A stretch of DNA of 64,000 nt from Gammaproteobacteria bacterium (GCA_013003425.1 JABDJB010000012.1:1-64000), one strand, 5' to 3'; positions 29,671 through 41,483 are shown, counted from the first letter of the stretch. Translations and numbers: made by a program. The notes: generated by a model not told the origin, from the sequence alone.

Positions 29671-29893
29671 GGTGGTGCTCGACGTCCGGCACCGGATCGA
29701 TTCCGCCCGGGTGCCACGGGTGGCAACGACCAATGCGCCGCAGGCTCAGCCAGCCGCCGTGCATTACGCCGTGGCGACGCACGGCCTGCTCCGCATAGCT
29801 CGAGCAGCTCGGGTAGAACCGGCAGCGCGGACCCAGCAGCGGGCTGACCGCCAGTCGGTACGCGCGTATCAGGAAGAGGCAGACGGCGCGCAT
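29663..29893 (-). CDS. yidD: Membrane protein insertion efficiency factor YidD
   Basis: A 76-residue protein with the YidD motif: [20 protein letters not shown] followed by [16 protein letters not shown] and [15 protein letters not shown]. It is an amphipathic inner-membrane protein that assists YidC-dependent insertion. ATG 29893 lies inside the 3' end of rnpA (25-bp overlap), the typical arrangement. A longer open frame to 30169 overlapping rnpA is not coding. Confidence 0.96.
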   Translation of the reverse strand: MRAVCLFLIRAYRLAVSPLLGPRCRFYPSCSSYAEQAVRRHGVMHGGWLSLRRIGRCHPWHPGGIDPVPDVEHHHG

Positions 29894-30240
29894 TTTTCGC
29901 TGATCCTGTTCCAGTGAGCGGCCAGACTGCTGGCTACTTTTTGACCATCGTGCCGGCTGACGCCCGGGCGGGCAATGACCACGATATCCGTGCCCGGCAG
30001 CGCGTGCTGGTTGAGACGAAAGCTTTCGCGCACGCGGCGTTTCAGCCGGTGTCGCCGGACGGCATTGCCGGCAGCCTTTTTCGAGACTGCCAGGCCAAGT
30101 CGCGGGTAGGTGTGGTCGTTGGGAAGGGCGAGCACGGTAAACAACGCATCCGTCGATCGTGATGAACAATTTTTGAACACCCGGTCGAAGTCCTCACGGG
30201 TGGCGAGTCGCATGCGATCAGGGAACGCGAACCGGCGCAC
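29869..30240 (-). CDS. rnpA: Ribonuclease P protein component
   Basis: A 123-residue basic protein of normal RnpA length. [19 protein letters not shown] opens it, and the RNA-binding RNR-like motif is present as [22 protein letters not shown], followed by IVVIARPG. It is the protein subunit that aids RNase P RNA in maturing tRNA 5' ends. ATG 30240 lies 26 bp after the rpmH stop, in one transcript with it. Confidence 0.97.
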   Translation of the reverse strand: MRRFAFPDRMRLATREDFDRVFKNCSSRSTDALFTVLALPNDHTYPRLGLAVSKKAAGNAVRRHRLKRRVRESFRLNQHALPGTDIVVIARPGVSRHDGQKVASSLAAHWNRISEKCAPSASS

Positions 30241-30266
30241 GCGCTGTCACGGGCCGACGCAGCCCC

Positions 30267-30401
30267 TCAGGGGCTCAGCCGCTTGCGGCCCTTGGCCCGG
30301 CGGCGTGCCAGGATCTGCCGTCCCGCTTTGGTCGCCATGCGGGCACGGAAGCCATGAGTCCGTTTGCGGCGCAGGTTGCTCGGTTGGTAAGTGCGTTTCA
30401 T
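30267..30401 (-). CDS. rpmH: 50S ribosomal protein L34
   Basis: A 44-residue protein starting [20 protein letters not shown] and continuing [20 protein letters not shown], ending RLSP: a textbook bacterial L34. It is the first gene of the leftward rpmH-rnpA-yidD-yidC block. Its promoter must lie in the 190 bp shared divergently with dnaA (30402-30594). Confidence 0.98.
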   Translation of the reverse strand: MKRTYQPSNLRRKRTHGFRARMATKAGRQILARRRAKGRKRLSP

Positions 30402-30594
30402 TTTCGTGCGCCCTACTACGTATCAAAAACTTGCGGCTGCACTGCCGCAAAGAGCCCGGAAGGTTACGCGCGGGCCCTCAGCCATGTCAACCATTTTAGA
30501 CAATTCTGCGCTGTGGAATCGGGCCATAGACGGGTATACACTCGGTCCCCTTCCTCGCAATAACTCAATCACCGCTTTTTGGGGGCGTCTACTG

Positions 30595-31920
30595 GTGCAA
30601 GAGTCTGTCTGGAGCCGTTGCGTAGAGCGGCTCGAAGGTGAACTGTCCGCGCAACAATTTAACAAGCTGGTGCGTCCACTGCATGCGGTCGAGGAGGGTT
30701 CCACACTGAAACTCCTCGCGCCAAACCGCTTCATTGTCGACTCTGTCACCGAGCAGTTGCTCGACCATATTTCGGAAGTCGTTCGCGACGAATGCGCCGT
30801 GCCCGATCAGCATGTCGTGCTCGAGGTCGCACGCCGCGCCGAGCAGTTCAGCCAGCCGCAAAGTTTCGCCGCGCCGCAACCGGAGCGCACGGTGATCGGT
30901 GGTCGGCTTAACCCCGAGTTCACGTTCGAAAAGTTTGTTGAGGGCAAGAGCAACCAGCTGGCGCGGGCCGCTGCCCGCCAGGTCGCCGAGAACCCCGGCG
31001 TTGCCTATAACCCGCTGTTTATCTACGGCGGAACGGGCCTGGGCAAGACCCACCTGATGCACGCCGTCGGCGACCAGATGCTCAAAACCGGTCGTGGTTC
31101 GGGTGGTGTTGCGTACGTTCATTCCGAGCGTTTTGTTGGCGATATGGTCAGGGCATTGCGGCGAAACACGATCAATGAATTCAAGCGGGCCTATCGCAGT
31201 CTTGACGCATTGCTGATTGATGACATCCAGTTTTTTGCCGGTAAGGATCGCTCGCAGGAAGAGTTTTTCCACACGTTCAATGCGCTGCTGGAAGGCCAGC
31301 AACAAGTGATCCTGACCTGCGACCGTTACCCGAAAGAAGTTGATGGCCTGGAGGAGCGTTTGAAGTCGCGCTTCGGCTGGGGCCTGACCGTGTCGATTGA
31401 TCCGCCGGAGCTTGAGACCTGCGTTGCAATTCTCAAGAGCAAGGCGTTGTCGATGGAGGTCAACCTGCCCGACGAAGTCGCGTTCTTCGTGGCCAAGCGG
31501 GTGCGCTCGAATGTGCGCGAACTGGAGGGCGCGCTGCGGCGCGTAGTGGCCAATTCGCGCTTCACCGGCCGGCCGATTACGCTCGATTTCGCCAAGGAGG
31601 CATTGCGGGATCTCCTGGCACTGCAGGAAAAACTCGTAACTATCGATAACATCAAGAAAACCGTTGCCGAGTACTACAAGATTCGTGTGGCTGACCTGCT
31701 GTCCAAACGCCGCAGCCGGTCTATTACCCGGCCACGCCAGGTTGCCATGGCCTTGTCAAAGGAATTGACTAACCATAGCCTTCCGGAAATTGGCGACGCT
31801 TTTGGCGGCCGTGACCACACAACGGTGCTGCACGCGTGCCGAAAAATTCGCGAGTTACGCGAGACGGAACTGCGCATCGGTGAGGATTACCTCAACCTGT
31901 TGAGAACCCTTACCGGCTAG
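30595..31920 (+). CDS. dnaA: Chromosomal replication initiator DnaA
   Basis: A 441-residue initiator. Domain I is [20 protein letters not shown], domain II is a short linker, and the AAA+ domain III carries Walker [15 protein letters not shown] near residue 145 and Walker [21 protein letters not shown] near 205. The DNA-binding domain IV ends with the signature [15 protein letters not shown] near 400. GTG 30595 is chosen: it aligns with the usual start and has GGGGGCG upstream, whereas ATGs from 30391 on lie in the divergent promoter region. It is followed by the candidate origin and dnaN. Confidence 0.97.
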   Translation: MQESVWSRCVERLEGELSAQQFNKLVRPLHAVEEGSTLKLLAPNRFIVDSVTEQLLDHISEVVRDECAVPDQHVVLEVARRAEQFSQPQSFAAPQPERTVIGGRLNPEFTFEKFVEGKSNQLARAAARQVAENPGVAYNPLFIYGGTGLGKTHLMHAVGDQMLKTGRGSGGVAYVHSERFVGDMVRALRRNTINEFKRAYRSLDALLIDDIQFFAGKDRSQEEFFHTFNALLEGQQQVILTCDRYPKEVDGLEERLKSRFGWGLTVSIDPPELETCVAILKSKALSMEVNLPDEVAFFVAKRVRSNVRELEGALRRVVANSRFTGRPITLDFAKEALRDLLALQEKLVTIDNIKKTVAEYYKIRVADLLSKRRSRSITRPRQVAMALSKELTNHSLPEIGDAFGGRDHTTVLHACRKIRELRETELRIGEDYLNLLRTLTG

Positions 31921-32109
31921 TGTGGATAAGTGGTGGAGGAATAAAAGCTGCACAGTTCATCCACAGACAGTACCGCGTGGAACAGGTCCTGGGTTCCATG
32001 GTTGAAAGACAGGTAACTCACTGATATACAAAGAGAAACAGGAACTTATCCCCAGCCAGAGTGGGGGCTAATAATTACAGGTTTTATTTAGTAAATAAAG
32101 ATTTATTAC
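31921..32109. other. Candidate replication origin (oriC) between dnaA and dnaN
   Basis: Directly after the dnaA stop is a perfect DnaA box, TGTGGATAA (31921-31929, reverse complement of TTATCCACA). TCATCCACA (31957-31965) and TTATCCCCA (32046-32054) match with one mismatch each. A strongly AT-rich stretch (32070-32109) then lies next to dnaN and would suit the unwinding element. The rpmH-dnaA-dnaN context is where origins sit in Pseudomonas-type gammaproteobacteria. The dnaN promoter must overlap. GC-skew was not computed. Confidence 0.7.
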
Positions 32110-32120
32110 GGGGGCTCCCG

Positions 32121-33218
32121 ATGAAATTCTCCGCCCAGCGCGAAACGCTGCTGAAGCCTCTCCAGGCCGTCGCCGGTGTTGTCGAACGCCGGCAAACCAT
32201 GCCGATCCTGGCCAACTTTCTGCTGGTGGCCAGGGACAACCAGCTGTCCGCCACAGCGACGGACCTGGAAGTTGAGCTGGTCGCCACGATCGATCTCGAT
32301 GTGGCCAGCCCGGGCGAAATCACCGTGCCCGGTCGCAAGCTGCTCGACATCTGCCGGGCGTTGCCGGAAGGCGCCAAGGTCGATGTTTCGACGAAGGGCG
32401 ACCGGCTGGTTGTGCAGTCCGGCCGCAGCCGGTTTACGCTTTCGACGCTGGGCGCGGCAGACTTTCCGGCCATCGAGGACATCGAGCCGCAGCAGACCCT
32501 GAAGCTGAGCCAGGCCGACTGCAAAAAGTTGCTGGAAAAAACGCACTTTGCGATGGCCCACCAGGACGTGCGCTACTACCTCAACGGCCTGTTGCTGGAC
32601 GTCAGCGACAGCTGGGTGCGCGCGGTGGCAACCGACGGCCACCGGCTGGCGCTGTGTGAGATGCCGCTCGACGGGCAGAAACCCAGCCCGCAGCAGGTCA
32701 TCGTGCCGCGCAAGGGCGTGCTGGAGCTGCAGCGGCTGTTGTCCGGCGAGGGCGACGTCGATATCGCCATCGGTGCCAATCACGTTCGCATCGAGCTGGC
32801 CGGCATCCGGTTTACCTCCAAGCTGGTGGATGGTCGCTTCCCGGAATACGACCGGGTCATCCCGGCCAATCCGCGCTTCAACCTGCTGGCCGACTGCGGT
32901 GACCTGAAGCACGCCCTGCAGCGGGCGGCGATCCTGTCGAACGAAAAATATCGCGGCATCCGCTTCGGGCTGGCTGACAGCCTGCTTCGCATCCAGGCGC
33001 ATAACCCGGAACAGGAAGAAGCCGAAGAGGAAATGGAAGTTGACTACCACGGCGATGCCATGGAAATCGGTTTCAATGTCAATTACCTGCTGGACGCCCT
33101 GAGCAGCGTGGATTCCGACAAGGCGGAAGTCCTGCTGACAGATGCCAACAGCAGCTGCCTGATTCAGGAACCCGGCATGGAAAACTGCAAATACGTCGTG
33201 ATGCCGATGCGGCTCTAG
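32121..33218 (+). CDS. dnaN: DNA polymerase III beta sliding clamp
   Basis: A 365-residue clamp, the normal length for three repeated domains. The start MKFSAQRETLLKPLQAVAGV and ERRQTMPILANFLL, the middle ATDGHRLALCEMPL, and the C-terminal YVVMPMRL are all hallmark stretches. ATG 32121 has GGGGG upstream. The clamp tethers polymerase III to DNA. An acidic insertion (EQEEAEEEMEVDYHG near residue 300) is common in gammaproteobacterial clamps. Confidence 0.98.
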   Translation: MKFSAQRETLLKPLQAVAGVVERRQTMPILANFLLVARDNQLSATATDLEVELVATIDLDVASPGEITVPGRKLLDICRALPEGAKVDVSTKGDRLVVQSGRSRFTLSTLGAADFPAIEDIEPQQTLKLSQADCKKLLEKTHFAMAHQDVRYYLNGLLLDVSDSWVRAVATDGHRLALCEMPLDGQKPSPQQVIVPRKGVLELQRLLSGEGDVDIAIGANHVRIELAGIRFTSKLVDGRFPEYDRVIPANPRFNLLADCGDLKHALQRAAILSNEKYRGIRFGLADSLLRIQAHNPEQEEAEEEMEVDYHGDAMEIGFNVNYLLDALSSVDSDKAEVLLTDANSSCLIQEPGMENCKYVVMPMRL

Positions 33219-33225
33219 GCCGACA

Positions 33226-34293
33226 GTGCCCGGCAGCCTGGAACGGCTGCAGGTTGACGACTTTCGTTGCCTGCAGCATATCGAGCTGGAAGCTGCACCG
33301 GGCATCAACCTGATCACCGGAAAAAACGCCTCGGGCAAGACCAGCTTGCTCGAGGCGATTTTCGTTCTGGGTCGCGGCCGGTCCTTCCGCACAGCCCAGC
33401 GCCAGCGGCTGATCCGCGAGGGCAGCGACTATTACCAGGTGCTCGGCGATATCTCGGCCGGGGGCAGGCCCTGCCGGATCGGGATCAGGGCAGACCGCGG
33501 AGAACAGCAAATCCATATCGGTGGCCGGCCCGCCGGCAGCGTGGCCGAACTCGGCCAGGTGCTGCCGGTCGAGGCAATCGACCCGGAAGTCCACAAGCTG
33601 GTGGAAGAGGGCCCGGAGCGACGCCGGCGCTTTCTCGACTGGGGAGCGTTTCACGTGGATCAATCGTTTCTGCCGACCTGGCAGCGGTATCGCCGGGCGC
33701 TGCGACAGCGTAACGCCCTGCTGGCTGCCGGGGCACCCGGCCAGCTGGGGGCCTGGGAGGAGGAGCTGGCAGGCAGCGGGGAGGCCCTGACGGAGATACG
33801 GCGGCGGTTCCTGCAGCAGCTGGCCGAACCCGTCGCGCGATTTGGCCGGCAATTACTGGATTCGGAGATTCGCATCGATTTTCGCCCCGGGTGGAGCGGT
33901 GACCGCGGGCTGGCCGAAATGCTGGAGCAGGACCGGGAGCGGGACCTGGCCATGGGACGGACTCTCGCCGGGCCACAGCGCGCCGAGCTGATCATTCACC
34001 TGGACACCGCCCGGGCCCGCTCACGGGTGTCTCGGGGGCAGCAGAAGCTGCTGGCGGCCTGCCTGCTGCTGGCCCAGCTGGAGGTCCTGGCACAAGCCGG
34101 TCGCCCCCGGGCCATATTGCTGCTCGACGATCCGGGCGCGGAGCTCGATCGGGAGCGGGTCGCGGCATTACTGGAGGCGCTGAGCGCCCTCGACGTACAG
34201 CTTTTCCTGACGGCGCTGGAGCGCGAAAATCTGCCCGATATCGCCGATCGCGTGTTCCACATGGAACAGTTTGAACCACGATTAGTGGTATAA
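33226..34293 (+). CDS. recF: DNA replication and repair protein RecF
   Basis: A 355-residue SMC-like ATPase of the RecFOR gap-repair pathway. Walker A is ITGKNASGKTSLLEAIF near residue 30, the signature motif SRGQQKLLAACLLLAQ lies near residue 270, and Walker B is AILLLDDPGAELD near 300. GTG 33226 starts 7 bp after the dnaN stop. Between recF and gyrB (34294-34451) there is only an untranslated leader for gyrB. Confidence 0.96.
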   Translation: MPGSLERLQVDDFRCLQHIELEAAPGINLITGKNASGKTSLLEAIFVLGRGRSFRTAQRQRLIREGSDYYQVLGDISAGGRPCRIGIRADRGEQQIHIGGRPAGSVAELGQVLPVEAIDPEVHKLVEEGPERRRRFLDWGAFHVDQSFLPTWQRYRRALRQRNALLAAGAPGQLGAWEEELAGSGEALTEIRRRFLQQLAEPVARFGRQLLDSEIRIDFRPGWSGDRGLAEMLEQDRERDLAMGRTLAGPQRAELIIHLDTARARSRVSRGQQKLLAACLLLAQLEVLAQAGRPRAILLLDDPGAELDRERVAALLEALSALDVQLFLTALERENLPDIADRVFHMEQFEPRLVV

Positions 34294-34433
34294 TAGGCGA
34301 TTGTTTTTACACTGACTTTTGCCAGAGCCGGCCTCTTGCTGCATTGCAACAAAAGAGACCGGCGCGGGGGCCCTTCGCAAAGCGAAAAGTATCACCGGTT
34401 TCGTGTGCCCACGACCGGCAGTGTGACCATTAA

Positions 34434-36857
<2,424 letters not shown>

Positions 36858-36861
36858 CGCC

Positions 36862-37299
36862 ATGCGCAGTGCCTTAGCCGCGTTGATGTTGTTGGCAGCT
36901 GTCGGCTGTAGCAGCACGGAGGACGCGGCACCGCTGGCCTGGCTGGCCGGCTGCTGGACCGATGGCACCATCGTGGAACGATGGTCCGTTGCCGGGGACG
37001 GCTACCTGTTCGGCTACAGCGTGACCCTGGACGAAGATGGCAAGGTGGCGTTCTTCGAGCAGCTGCGCATCGAGCCCGGTGTTGCAGGTCCCGTTTACCA
37101 GGCCTATCCGGGCGGCCGCGGCCCCACCGCGTTTACCACCGTGGAGCAGGGCAGCGGCACGATCACTTTTGCCAACCCCGCCCATGATTACCCGCAGAAA
37201 ATGTCCTATACCCGCAACGGCGATACGCTGCGGGCAACTATTGCTCTGATGGACGGCAGCCGTCCGGGCCACTGGGATTACCACGCCTGCGCCCGGTGA
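36862..37299 (+). CDS. DUF6265-type lipoprotein
   Basis: A 145-residue protein with a lipoprotein signal (ALAALMLLAAVGCSS, lipobox Cys near 17) and one compact domain: LAWLAGCWTDGTIVERWS, a lipocalin-like beta pattern, AFFEQLRIEP, and TITFANPAHDYPQKMSYTR. These motifs match DUF6265, a small beta-barrel family of unknown role found in many proteobacteria. ATG 36862 starts 4 bp after the gyrB stop, so it may be in the gyrB transcript. Confidence 0.75.
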   Translation: MRSALAALMLLAAVGCSSTEDAAPLAWLAGCWTDGTIVERWSVAGDGYLFGYSVTLDEDGKVAFFEQLRIEPGVAGPVYQAYPGGRGPTAFTTVEQGSGTITFANPAHDYPQKMSYTRNGDTLRATIALMDGSRPGHWDYHACAR

Positions 37300-37311
37300 C
37301 CAACGCGAAAA

Positions 37312-37336
37312 CGGGCCGGCCCGGCCCGGGTGTTTT
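37312..37336 (+). terminator. Likely intrinsic terminator after the DUF6265 gene
   Basis: CGGGCCG and CGGCCCG form a 7-bp GC stem with a 3-base loop (37312-37328), followed by GGTGTTTTCC. It lies 13 bp after the DUF6265 stop and would end the gyrB-lipoprotein transcript. The U-tract is short. Confidence 0.6.
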
Positions 37337-37383
37337 CCGAGCAACTTTGTATCATTTAACATCATATTTATTGTACTTCTAAA

Positions 37384-37403
37384 TGCAATTAGGCTAAATT
37401 GCA
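37384..37403. promoter_or_regulatory. Inverted repeat overlapping the SatD-like gene start
   Basis: TGCAATT (37384-37390) and AATTGCA (37397-37403) form a perfect 7-bp inverted repeat around AGGCTA, ending 3 bp before ATG 37407. A -10-like TAAATT overlaps its right half and TTGTAC lies 18 bp further upstream. A repressor operator, possibly for the gene's own HTH product, is plausible. Confidence 0.5.
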
Positions 37404-37406
37404 CTG

Positions 37407-38069
37407 ATGGATGCAAGAAAGGCCGCCCTTATCGCTGACGTTCGCGGCTCGCGAAAAATCAGTGATTTTGTAGCACTTCGCGACCGCAAGCTGGCTTTTG
37501 CTTCGGCCAAACACCTGTCTCTGGGCCTGATCCAGGCTCCGTACGCCGTCACCGTCTGGGATGAATTCCAGACGCTGACAGGCCGTACCGAGGACGTGCC
37601 GCACATCATTTTCGACCTGCGCCGCCTGTTCCAGCCGTTGTCACTATGGATCGGGGTCGGCGTCGGCGAGGTGACCGGGTTGCCGGCCGTAACCGGCGGA
37701 CGGCCACTGTCGGATGTGGCCGGCGGCGAGGCCTTTCTTTCGGCACGCGATGCCATCGACCTGGTCAAGGACCGCTCCGGCAAATACCGACGACTGACTG
37801 CTTTCAAATCCGCCGAAGCTGAGCGCGATGAGCTGCTTGGTCACATTTATGGCCTGCACGACACGTTGCTGATGCAGGTCACGCCGACACAGTGGCGCAC
37901 CATTGACGCTGTGATTGACGTCGGCCAGCAGGACGAAGCAGCGGAAAAACTTGGCGTCAGTGCATCGACCGTTTCACGCAACCTGCGTCGCGCGCATTAC
38001 TGGCAAATGCTGGAAACACGCAAAGCGGCAGTGAAGATCCTCAGGACGCCGGCACCGCAGCAGCGGTGA
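37407..38069 (+). CDS. SatD-like protein with C-terminal helix-turn-helix
   Basis: A 220-residue protein. The N-terminal AALIADVRGSRKISDFVALR resembles the opening of SatD-family proteins. The middle (WDEFQTLTGRTEDVPHIIFDLRRLFQPLSLWIGVGVGEV) also fits SatD. The C-terminal QQDEAAEKLGVSASTVSRNLRRAHYW is a clear helix-turn-helix of the sigma-region-4/LuxR-like type. It likely regulates transcription. The ligand or target is unknown. No ribosome binding site precedes ATG 37407; an inverted repeat does. The upstream leader is unusually AT-rich for this genome. Confidence 0.75.
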   Translation: MDARKAALIADVRGSRKISDFVALRDRKLAFASAKHLSLGLIQAPYAVTVWDEFQTLTGRTEDVPHIIFDLRRLFQPLSLWIGVGVGEVTGLPAVTGGRPLSDVAGGEAFLSARDAIDLVKDRSGKYRRLTAFKSAEAERDELLGHIYGLHDTLLMQVTPTQWRTIDAVIDVGQQDEAAEKLGVSASTVSRNLRRAHYWQMLETRKAAVKILRTPAPQQR

Positions 38070-38087
38070 CAAACGACACCAGGATGC

Positions 38088-38834
38088 TCAGGCCGCATCC
38101 GCTGCTGCCGACCGGTCAGCGTAAGCGGTGCTGATTTGCTGCATTGTTCCCTCGATCCAGGCCTGTGCTTCTTCGTTAATAGCGGCGGGTTCGCGGCCGG
38201 CTGTTTCGATTGGCGGACCCACAACCATCCTGATGGTGCCCGGTTTTTTTAGCAGGCTGTGCCGCGGCCAGTAATCACAAGCGTTGTGTGCCACCGGTAT
38301 GATGCGGCGCTGCGTGTTTTTTGCCAGCAATGCGCCACTCAAACCATAGCGGCGTGTTTTTCCCGGTGCCATCCGGGTGCCCTCGGGAAAAATCATCACC
38401 CACACGCCGGCATTCAGTCGCAGCGCACCCCTGGAAACCACCTGCCTGACAGCGGTACTGCGGGCGCCACGGTTTATTCCCACCGGGCGCAGCGCGGCCA
38501 GCGCCCAGCCGAATAACGGTAACCAGTACAGCTCGCGCTTCAGCACCCAGGTCTGCTCGGGAAAAACCAGCAGTTCAGCAAAAGTCTCCCACGTTGAGCT
38601 GTGCTTGAGATAGACAACGCAGGTACCGTCCGCAGGTATGTTCTCGGCCCCGGTCACCTCGTGGTCGAGACCGCACAGGACGCGCAGCAGCCACAGATTA
38701 AGGCGCACCCACCGTACTGCCGCACGATACGAAGCAGAGCGGCCGAACGGCGCTGCCAGCAGCACCCAGACTGCATACGGCACCACCGACAGACTCATCA
38801 GAATCGTAAACAGCAGCGAGCGCAGGTACTGCAT
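38088..38834 (-). CDS. plsC: 1-acyl-sn-glycerol-3-phosphate acyltransferase (PlsC family)
   Basis: A 248-residue membrane acyltransferase that acylates lysophosphatidate to phosphatidate. Two N-terminal helices are followed by block I KHSSTWETF (His-x4-Glu-type variant of HX4D, common in this subgroup), block II near GINRGARSTA, and block III FPEGTRMAPGKTRRYGLSG. ATG 38834 overlaps the gmhB stop as TGATG; GTG 38837 is an alternative. The plsC-gmhB-glyS-glyQ order near the origin is conserved in Pseudomonas and relatives. Confidence 0.9.
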   Translation of the reverse strand: MQYLRSLLFTILMSLSVVPYAVWVLLAAPFGRSASYRAAVRWVRLNLWLLRVLCGLDHEVTGAENIPADGTCVVYLKHSSTWETFAELLVFPEQTWVLKRELYWLPLFGWALAALRPVGINRGARSTAVRQVVSRGALRLNAGVWVMIFPEGTRMAPGKTRRYGLSGALLAKNTQRRIIPVAHNACDYWPRHSLLKKPGTIRMVVGPPIETAGREPAAINEEAQAWIEGTMQQISTAYADRSAAADAA

Positions 38835-39385
38835 CACTCTGTCAGCAGCGCATCAACTGCTGCTGCAAGGTCGTCATACACTTCCACATCGTCACGGCGA
38901 TTCTCCCGCAGCGTGCGCCTGCCATTGCCAGTGCGCACCAGTATTGGCCGCGCTCCGGCTGACTCGGCCGACAGCAAATCACGTTCCGAATCGCCAATCA
39001 CCGGCACCCCGGCGAGGTTGCGGCGATAACGCGTGGCAATCTGCTGCAGCAGCCCGGGCTTTGGCTTGCGGCAATCGCAGCGGTCATCGGGCACGTGCGG
39101 ACAAAAATAGATGCCGTCGATTTCGCCGCCATGGGTGGCCAGCTCGCCGCGCATTTTCTGGTGCATCTCGTGCAAATCGCTGATGGAAAACAGCCCGCGT
39201 CCGATGCCGGACTGGTTGGTCGCCACACAAACCGTCCAGCCGGCGCGACACAGCCTGCCGATCGCCTCCAGGGCCCGGGGCAGCGCATTCCATTCGCTGG
39301 CGCTTTTTACGTAGTCGACTGAGTCACGATTGATCGTACCGTCGCGGTCGAGGATCACGAGTCTGGCGCCACTCGCGCTGCTCAT
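38834..39385 (-). CDS. gmhB: D-glycero-beta-D-manno-heptose 1,7-bisphosphate 7-phosphatase
   Basis: A 183-residue HAD phosphatase of ADP-heptose biosynthesis for LPS core. The nucleophile motif is VILDRDGTINRDS (Asp and DRDG), the Thr/Asn motif ATNQSGIGRGLFS, and the zinc site is formed by CPHVPDDRCDCRKPKPG, typical of GmhB. The last motif is IGDSERDLLSAESAG. ATG 39385 overlaps the glyS stop as ATGA. Confidence 0.95.
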   Translation of the reverse strand: MSSASGARLVILDRDGTINRDSVDYVKSASEWNALPRALEAIGRLCRAGWTVCVATNQSGIGRGLFSISDLHEMHQKMRGELATHGGEIDGIYFCPHVPDDRCDCRKPKPGLLQQIATRYRRNLAGVPVIGDSERDLLSAESAGARPILVRTGNGRRTLRENRRDDVEVYDDLAAAVDALLTE

Positions 39386-41466
39386 CCGACCTGCAGGCGT
39401 GAAAGATCAGCGGTATGCAGGAACAGGCTGCGCAGCTGGCTGAGCAACGCCAGCCGGTTGCGCCGGACCTCTTTGTCCTCAGCCATCACCAGTACGTCGT
39501 CAAAGAAGTGGTCCACCGCCGGGCGCAGTGCGGCCAGGCGAGTGAGCGCGTCAGCGTATTTACGGCTGCTCAGCAGCGGCATGACTTCGCCGTGCATTCG
39601 TTCCAGCTCGCTGTGCAGAGCTTTTTCTGCCGCTTCGTGCAGCAAGTCAGCCTGTGCGGCCGGCGGGATATCGTCGTCGGCACTGCGCAGGATATTGGCG
39701 ATTCGCTTGTTCGCCGCTGCCAGCGCTTCGGCCGCATCGAGCTGCGAGAAGCTCCTGACTGCCTGCAGCCGCTGGTGAAAATCCAGCGGGCTGGCCGGCC
39801 GCCGTGCAGCGACCGCGTCGAACATCTGCACGGTGATACCGGCATCGGGGTCGTCCAGGTAATAACTGCGCAGTCGTTCGAGCAGCCAGGTATAGATTTC
39901 CTCACTCATCGCCTGCCGGTCCGTGTCGACCGGCTGCAAGTCCAGCGCAACATGGATTAGCGCCGGCACGTCGGCATCGTATTGCTTTTCGATCAGCAGC
40001 CGCAGCAGGCCCAGCGCGCTGCGCCGCAGGGCAAACGGGTCGCGCGTACCCGTCGGCCGCTGGCCGATCGCAAAGATGCCGGCCAGCGTGTCGAGTTTCT
40101 CTGCCGCCGACAGCACCGCACCAGTGGCGGTAGACGGCAGCAAGTCACCGGCAAAACGCGGCAGGTACTGTTCTTCCAGAGCAACGGCGACCTCTTCGGT
40201 TTCGCCGTCATGCGTTGCGTAGTAACGGCCCATTGTTCCCTGCAGCGAAGGAAACTCGCCAACCATGTCAGTCAGCAGGTCGCACTTGCCCAGCGTCGCG
40301 GCACGCGCACAGAGCTTGCGATCCGCACCCATCGGGTCGGCCAGCACCTGTGTCAGCTGTTCGACGCGGCTGGCCTTGTCCTTCAGGGTGCCGAGTTTTT
40401 TCTGGAACACAACGCCGGCCAGCGCTGCAGTGCGTTCGGCCAGCGGCGTGCGCCGGTCGCTGTCCCAGAAGAACGCGGCGTCAGCCAGTCGCGGCCGCAC
40501 GACACGTTCGTTGCCACTGCGTACCTGGTCGGGGTCTTTGCTTTCGATATTGCTGACCGTCACAAACTCCGGCAGCAGCCCGTCCTTGCCACGAATCGGG
40601 AAGTAGCGCTGGTGTGCCTGCAGCGTCTCGATCAGGACTTCTTCGGGCAGCTCCAGAAAGCGCTCGTCAAATGTGGCACTGACAGCGACGGGCCACTCCA
40701 CCAGCGCGGTTACCTCGTCCAGCAGCGCTGCATCGGAAACCGGCTGGCCGCCCGCCTGCGCCGCGGCCTGCTGCACATCCGTCTCAATGCGCTCACGCCT
40801 GACAGAAAAATCCGGCAGCACGTGGCCGCGCTGCTGCAGCTTTTCTGAGTAGTCGGACGGGCGACTGATCTCGATCGCATCGGGCGCATGGAAGCGATGC
40901 CCGCGGGTATAACGGTCGCTGTCGAGCTCGAACAGTCTTGCCGGTACTACCTGGCTACCCAGCAGCATCACGATCCAGTGCACCGGCCGCACAAACTCCG
41001 CTTCGCGCGCACCCCAGCGCATGCGTTTCGGGATCGGCAGCTTCTCCAGTGCTGTCATGACGATTGCCGGCAGCAGCTTTTCGGCCGGCTGGCCCGTTTC
41101 GGTGCCACGATGCATCAGCCAGGCGCCCTTTGCAGTTTCCACCTGCTCCAGGTCGCCAACGCCAACACCGCATTTTCCGGCGAAGGCGAGCGCCGCGCGG
41201 GTGGGTTCGCCGGCATCGTCAAAAGCAATCTTTACCGGCGGGCCGCGCGACTCGGTCTTGCGGTCCTCCTGGCGTGCCTGCAGTTTCGCCACCTGAACCG
41301 CGAGTCGTCGTGGTGTTGCGAACAGCGCAACGTCACCGTATGCCAGCCCGGCCTCATCGAGCCCGGTACGTATCTGTGTGCCGAACACTTCCGACAGGCG
41401 GCGCAATGCCCTGGGGGGCAATTCTTCGGTGCCGATCTCTACCAGGAAATCCTGCGTGTCGCTCAT
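39382..41466 (-). CDS. glyS: Glycine-tRNA ligase beta subunit
   Basis: A 694-residue beta subunit of the heterotetrameric glycyl-tRNA synthetase, normal length. FLVEIGTEELPPRALRRL starts the protein. Mid-sequence KRMRWGAREAEFVRPVHWIV and VTVSNIESKDPDQVRSGNERV are highly conserved. The C-terminal DALTRLAALRPAVDHFFDDVLV helix also fits. It holds the tRNA-binding domains while GlyQ holds the catalytic core. It begins 17 bp after glyQ. Confidence 0.98.
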   Translation of the reverse strand: MSDTQDFLVEIGTEELPPRALRRLSEVFGTQIRTGLDEAGLAYGDVALFATPRRLAVQVAKLQARQEDRKTESRGPPVKIAFDDAGEPTRAALAFAGKCGVGVGDLEQVETAKGAWLMHRGTETGQPAEKLLPAIVMTALEKLPIPKRMRWGAREAEFVRPVHWIVMLLGSQVVPARLFELDSDRYTRGHRFHAPDAIEISRPSDYSEKLQQRGHVLPDFSVRRERIETDVQQAAAQAGGQPVSDAALLDEVTALVEWPVAVSATFDERFLELPEEVLIETLQAHQRYFPIRGKDGLLPEFVTVSNIESKDPDQVRSGNERVVRPRLADAAFFWDSDRRTPLAERTAALAGVVFQKKLGTLKDKASRVEQLTQVLADPMGADRKLCARAATLGKCDLLTDMVGEFPSLQGTMGRYYATHDGETEEVAVALEEQYLPRFAGDLLPSTATGAVLSAAEKLDTLAGIFAIGQRPTGTRDPFALRRSALGLLRLLIEKQYDADVPALIHVALDLQPVDTDRQAMSEEIYTWLLERLRSYYLDDPDAGITVQMFDAVAARRPASPLDFHQRLQAVRSFSQLDAAEALAAANKRIANILRSADDDIPPAAQADLLHEAAEKALHSELERMHGEVMPLLSSRKYADALTRLAALRPAVDHFFDDVLVMAEDKEVRRNRLALLSQLRSLFLHTADLSRLQVG

Positions 41467-41483
41467 CTGGGCCGGCGCTCCGT

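Noticed and set aside
32106-33392. Minus-strand frame of 428 codons over dnaN
   Set aside because: It is the antisense shadow of dnaN, without any recognisable protein feature.
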